From a virus, in IMG/VR virus record IMGVR_UViG_3300018411_000035, positions 1 to 44,399 of that record: 44,399 nt of DNA. One strand, 5' to 3'. Both the position numbers and the translations under genes were made by a program. Shown here piece by piece: positions 42,137-44,399 of the stretch (position 1 is its first letter; the number at the start of each line of letters is the position of its first letter). Below the pieces are notes generated by a model. The model searched no databases. It was not told where the DNA came from and saw nothing but the letters and a program-made list of their open reading frames with translations.

Positions 42137-42266
42137 AATAAAATCTCTCCTTTTAATTTAAATTATTTTTATTCATAGAGTGTGTGTCCCTCTATGTAAA
42201 TGAGCGAAGGTAACCAACCTTCACTCGGAGGGACTATAATGAAAGATATAATATATAGAAAAGGTA
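42137..42266 (-). promoter_or_regulatory. Structured leader of the Ubl gene with competing hairpins
   Basis: On the - strand, GTCCCTC (42234-42228) can pair with GAGGGAC (42192-42186), enclosing a 10-bp stem GAGTGAAGGT/ACCTTCGCTC. Alternatively CATAGAG (42196-42190) pairs with CTCTATG (42180-42174). The two outer options share bases 42190-42192, so they compete. The area is far less AT-rich than its surroundings. There is no long U run after the second stem, so it is a regulatory or processing leader rather than a clear terminator. No convincing promoter was identified. Confidence 0.55.
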
Positions 42267-42899
42267 TTAACGTGTAATACCTAATTCAGCTAGTAATTCT
42301 TCTTCTGATGTGTAAACTTTACCTGATGTTGGTTTTTCTTTCTTTTCCATTTCTTCAACATCTGCTACTATTTGTGCCTTTACACTTGCTATTGGGTCAA
42401 TCTGTTTTTCTTCTTTCTTTGGCACATCAGATAACTTATATTCACTATCAATTCCTTTACCTTCTAGTATATTATAGAATGAAAGTACATGATTTGTATA
42501 TAGTTTTTCATCATCTGTTTTAACTGCAAGTGATAATATCTTTTCTGTTTGCATGTTGATTAAGAATATAGTTCTATCTTCGTGTGTCACCTTTAGCAAC
42601 TTACCATTTCTAGTAATTAAGTAACCATTACTACCATTGTTTTCTGCTATTTCTTCTACTATTGCAGATACTTCATCATCATGCCTAGCACCTATTTCAA
42701 CTAGTGCGAATTTAGATTGGTGTTTATCTATATACCAACAACTACCATTTTTACCTGCTCCATTGCAATCATGTAAGCCATAGTTCTTTTCAAACTCAAT
42801 ACCTATTTGACCTTCATGCTCACTAACTATAACTGCAAATTCCTCTGTGTGTTTTGCTATTTCATCTAATACCCTTATTCTTCTTTTTAATAAACTCAT
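42267..42899 (-). CDS. Unknown protein with GHxCxGxG-CW barrel-like domain
   Basis: The 210-residue product starts at ATG behind GGAGGTAATTAGTAA. The N-terminal 75 residues contain GQIGIEFEKNYGLHDCNGAG, then GSCWYI and FALVEIG. This small barrel pattern recalls the Mib/HERC2-type domain, and the next gene has it too. The middle (NGKLLKV...IFLINMQTEK) also matches the neighbour's C-terminal half, so the two are paralogues. The C-terminal 50 residues are charged and helical, ending LLAELGITR. Function unknown; it directly precedes the Ubl leader. Confidence 0.6.
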   Translation of the reverse strand: MSLLKRRIRVLDEIAKHTEEFAVIVSEHEGQIGIEFEKNYGLHDCNGAGKNGSCWYIDKHQSKFALVEIGARHDDEVSAIVEEIAENNGSNGYLITRNGKLLKVTHEDRTIFLINMQTEKILSLAVKTDDEKLYTNHVLSFYNILEGKGIDSEYKLSDVPKKEEKQIDPIASVKAQIVADVEEMEKKEKPTSGKVYTSEEELLAELGITR

Positions 42900-42902
42900 T
42901 TA

Positions 42903-43313
42903 CTAATTACCTCCTATTATACCTTCTATAATACTTTTGTATTCTAGTTCTGTTTTTGTTTTCAAATCACCATATACAACCTTTTTATTACTTTGTATAG
43001 TTGCTATGTGTTTTTTCTTTTGTGTTTTTATTATAATCAATTTGCCATTAACAGCAATTGTTATTGCTCTGTTTTCTAATGCTTTTGCTAGTTTGTCTTT
43101 TGTGTCCTCTACTAGTTCAAGATATCTGAATGGTATACTCCAACAATAACCATGTTCACCTACTCCACTTCCCGAATGACCTCTTTCTATTCTTTGGTCA
43201 AACTGTACTGTTGCTTGTGTACTGCTCATGTATATTATAGTTCCTGTTTTATTTACTATATCATTATTTCTATCATATGCATACGTTGCAATTACTCTAT
43301 TTCCTATTTCCAT
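42903..43313 (-). CDS. Unknown protein, paralogue of the 42267-42899 product
   Basis: I choose ATG 43313 (MEIGNRVIATYAY) behind ATGGAGGTGGATGAAG. The roughly 136-residue product shares the barrel-like pattern (GTIIYMSSTQATVQF, then GHSGSGVGEHGYCWSIP and LELVED). It also shares the NGKLIIIKTQKKK second part with the 42267-42899 product but lacks its long tail. The family and function are not known to me. Such domains in eukaryotes occur in ubiquitin ligases, which is suggestive in this neighbourhood but weak. Confidence 0.55.
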   Translation of the reverse strand: MEIGNRVIATYAYDRNNDIVNKTGTIIYMSSTQATVQFDQRIERGHSGSGVGEHGYCWSIPFRYLELVEDTKDKLAKALENRAITIAVNGKLIIIKTQKKKHIATIQSNKKVVYGDLKTKTELEYKSIIEGIIGGN

Positions 43314-43506
43314 CTTCATCCACCTCCATCCATATTTTACCTCTTATATTTCTTATTGTTATTTCTTTATTCTTTTTAGTCCACTTTGGTGTTCCATCTT
43401 TTTGTATCCATTGTATCATAATATTTTCTTCATTGTGTTCATAAATTGTATGTATTCTTTCTGAACTTTCTCCTAGCTTAAATCTAATTGGTCTTATTGT
43501 TCTCAC
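43297..43506 (-). CDS. Unknown small protein, QWI family
   Basis: Starts at GTG 43506 with AAAGG close upstream. The 69-residue product has ERIHTIYEHNEENIMIQWIQ then DGTPKW, clearly related to the neighbouring 43507-43692 product (TIFTMFEHTEKRVMIQRYE then GKPHW) and more distantly to the two genes at 35214-35629. It is a small beta-rich paralogous family of unknown role. Confidence 0.5.
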   Translation of the reverse strand: MRTIRPIRFKLGESSERIHTIYEHNEENIMIQWIQKDGTPKWTKKNKEITIRNIRGKIWMEVDEDGNRK

Positions 43507-43692
43507 CTACCTTTCTTTTACTTCGTGCCACCATTTTGTTTGTATATTGCTTAACGCTTCTTCCTTGCCATATGTACTCCAATGTGGTTTTCCACCTTCA
43601 TATCTTTGTATCATTACTCTTTTTTCTGTATGTTCAAACATTGTAAATATTGTAATTCCTGTAGTATTTGTTTTAAAACTAACTGGTTTCAC
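43507..43692 (-). CDS. Unknown small protein, QWI family
   Basis: I choose GTG 43692 (product starts VKPVSFKTN) behind GGAGGGATATA; the frame is open upstream but overlaps the next gene. The 61-residue product contains MFEHTEKRVMIQRYEGGKPHW and WWHEVKE, related to the 43297-43506 product. It is probably the result of a tandem duplication. Function unknown. Confidence 0.5.
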   Translation of the reverse strand: MKPVSFKTNTTGITIFTMFEHTEKRVMIQRYEGGKPHWSTYGKEEALSNIQTKWWHEVKER

Positions 43693-43708
43693 TATATCCC
43701 TCCCCCAC

Positions 43709-44350
43709 TTATTCAGTTTTTGTTTGTTGCATGTTGAACATATTTTGTCCACCACTTAACATAGACATCATCATCATACTTTTCATATCTATATCTTTTC
43801 CCATAGCCATTAACATCATAGGATTTATTCCCCCGTTAGTACCACCCATTCCATTCATAGCCTGCATTAACATTAGTGACTTCATATCAAGACCTTCATT
43901 TTCTTTATCGTCTTTCATCATTAACATCATCATCATTGGGTTCATTCCATTCATTGCATTTCCAGTACCCATATTAAATAAGCAAGTAACCTTACTCCAA
44001 AATCCAAATCCAAATAGATTGATTTCCTTTAATAAATTACCTTTAGTTCCTAGTTTTATATTTACTGCTTGTAACGAACCATTATCTGCAACCTTTAACA
44101 CTTGATAGTAATTATTCTTAGCCTTTACTACATCACCTGGTGCAACATCTTGTGTTGGCATTATAAACATAAAGTCATTTGCATCTTCTACAACCATATC
44201 CATTTGATTCTCTATTTGTCCTGTGGTAGTATTGTATCTTACATATTCGTTTTCTGCTCTTTTAATAGCTATATCTCCACTCATAGTCAATGCTAATTCT
44301 CCATTTTTTATTGCTCCAAAATCTCCAAACATATTACTTAATCCTTTCAT
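43709..44350 (-). CDS. Methionine-rich protein, unknown
   Basis: First gene of the leftward module. The 213-residue product starts at ATG behind GGGAGAGG. Residues 1-115 look like a beta-rich domain (GELALTMSGDIAIKRAENEY, then VVKAKNNYYQVLKVADNG). The rest is extremely Met-rich and repetitive (NPMMMMLMMKDD, SLMLMQAMNGMGG, NPMMLMAMGKDIDMKSMMMM), with Gly/Asn spacers. That part might be an amphipathic, membrane-active or phase-separating tail. The family is not recognised. Being first in the operon it is likely made early. Confidence 0.6.
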   Translation of the reverse strand: MKGLSNMFGDFGAIKNGELALTMSGDIAIKRAENEYVRYNTTTGQIENQMDMVVEDANDFMFIMPTQDVAPGDVVKAKNNYYQVLKVADNGSLQAVNIKLGTKGNLLKEINLFGFGFWSKVTCLFNMGTGNAMNGMNPMMMMLMMKDDKENEGLDMKSLMLMQAMNGMGGTNGGINPMMLMAMGKDIDMKSMMMMSMLSGGQNMFNMQQTKTE

Positions 44351-44399
44351 TTCAACAACCTCTCCCTTTTTATTATTTTTTGATTCATCAGTTTTTCTA
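44351..44399. other. Short upstream region at the window end
   Basis: Only 49 bases, very AT-rich, with the ribosome binding site of the Met-rich gene (GGGAGAGG on the - strand). No promoter is recognised. If the genome is circular or terminally redundant, the leftward promoter would lie in the joined 1-300 region. Confidence 0.3.

Noticed and set aside
1-44399. CRISPR array
   Set aside because: No series of regularly spaced short repeats was seen. The direct repeats found (12724/14107 and the Ubl units) are gene-scale.
1-44399. Temperate lifestyle (integrase, repressor, att site)
   Set aside because: No recombinase or repressor was recognised. The inverted repeat near 21.9 kb has no integrase beside it.

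Overview
The window reads as a nearly complete or complete genome of a short-tailed (podovirus-like), probably strictly lytic phage of a low-GC Firmicute, most likely a clostridium-like host. It is AT-rich throughout, with strong AGGAGGT-type ribosome binding sites and ATG/GTG/TTG starts. No tape-measure, tail-sheath, integrase, repressor or RNA polymerase gene was recognised. TAG is used as an ordinary stop, so there is no sign of stop-codon recoding.

Layout. (1) Positions 1-815 are non-coding or nearly so: a hairpin-rich segment (about 69-205), a few ribosome-binding-site/short-ORF signals, and one very good forward sigma-70 promoter (550-578). (2) Positions 816-21769 are on the + strand and form the virion and lysis module: two small proteins, small and large terminase, portal, scaffold, major capsid protein, adaptor, tail-hub protein, tail fibres, amidase, two internal virion proteins (one of 1599 residues) and two small lysis membrane proteins. 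(3) Positions 21770-22168 are the convergent junction, with a terminator and a long inverted repeat. (4) Positions 22169-44350 are on the - strand, read from the right end inward. In transcription order they hold a block of small unknown proteins, a ubiquitin-like conjugation cassette (about 42136-37351), then ssDNA-binding protein, DnaB-type helicase, small unknowns, FolD, a ThyX-like protein, DnaG-type primase, an Nmad1-like protein, dCMP deaminase, PolIII-alpha (DnaE) polymerase, a RecB/Cas4-like nuclease, MazG and RusA.

The most striking content is the ubiquitin-like cassette. It has a protein made of three tandem beta-grasp-like units, each ending KQIKGN; an E2-like protein with an HPH...GxGCLG active-site signature; a JAB/JAMM protease with a perfect HSHx7SxxD metal motif; and an E1/ThiF-like adenylating enzyme. 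A four-zinc-knuckle protein and small unknowns are interleaved. The ubiquitin-like gene sits alone between a structured leader and its own terminator. Together these look like a phage-encoded Ubl processing, activation, conjugation and deconjugation system related to the bacterial E1/E2/JAB operons (PRTRC, CBASS Cap2/Cap3, Bil). Its substrate and role (virion modification, counter-defence or host take-over) cannot be read from the sequence.

A second unusual theme is disrupted 5' ends in replication genes. rusA is split by CCC-TAG, exactly where a +1 slip restores a canonical RusA. dnaE has five extra bases inside its PHP motif. The ssDNA-binding protein has no ATG/GTG/TTG and lies directly behind an HNH endonuclease gene. 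These could be recoding sites, mobile-element scars or decayed genes. Nucleotide metabolism (ThyX-like, FolD, dCMP deaminase, MazG) and a private PolIII replisome suggest considerable independence from host DNA synthesis. All assignments are from motifs seen by eye; no database search was possible.
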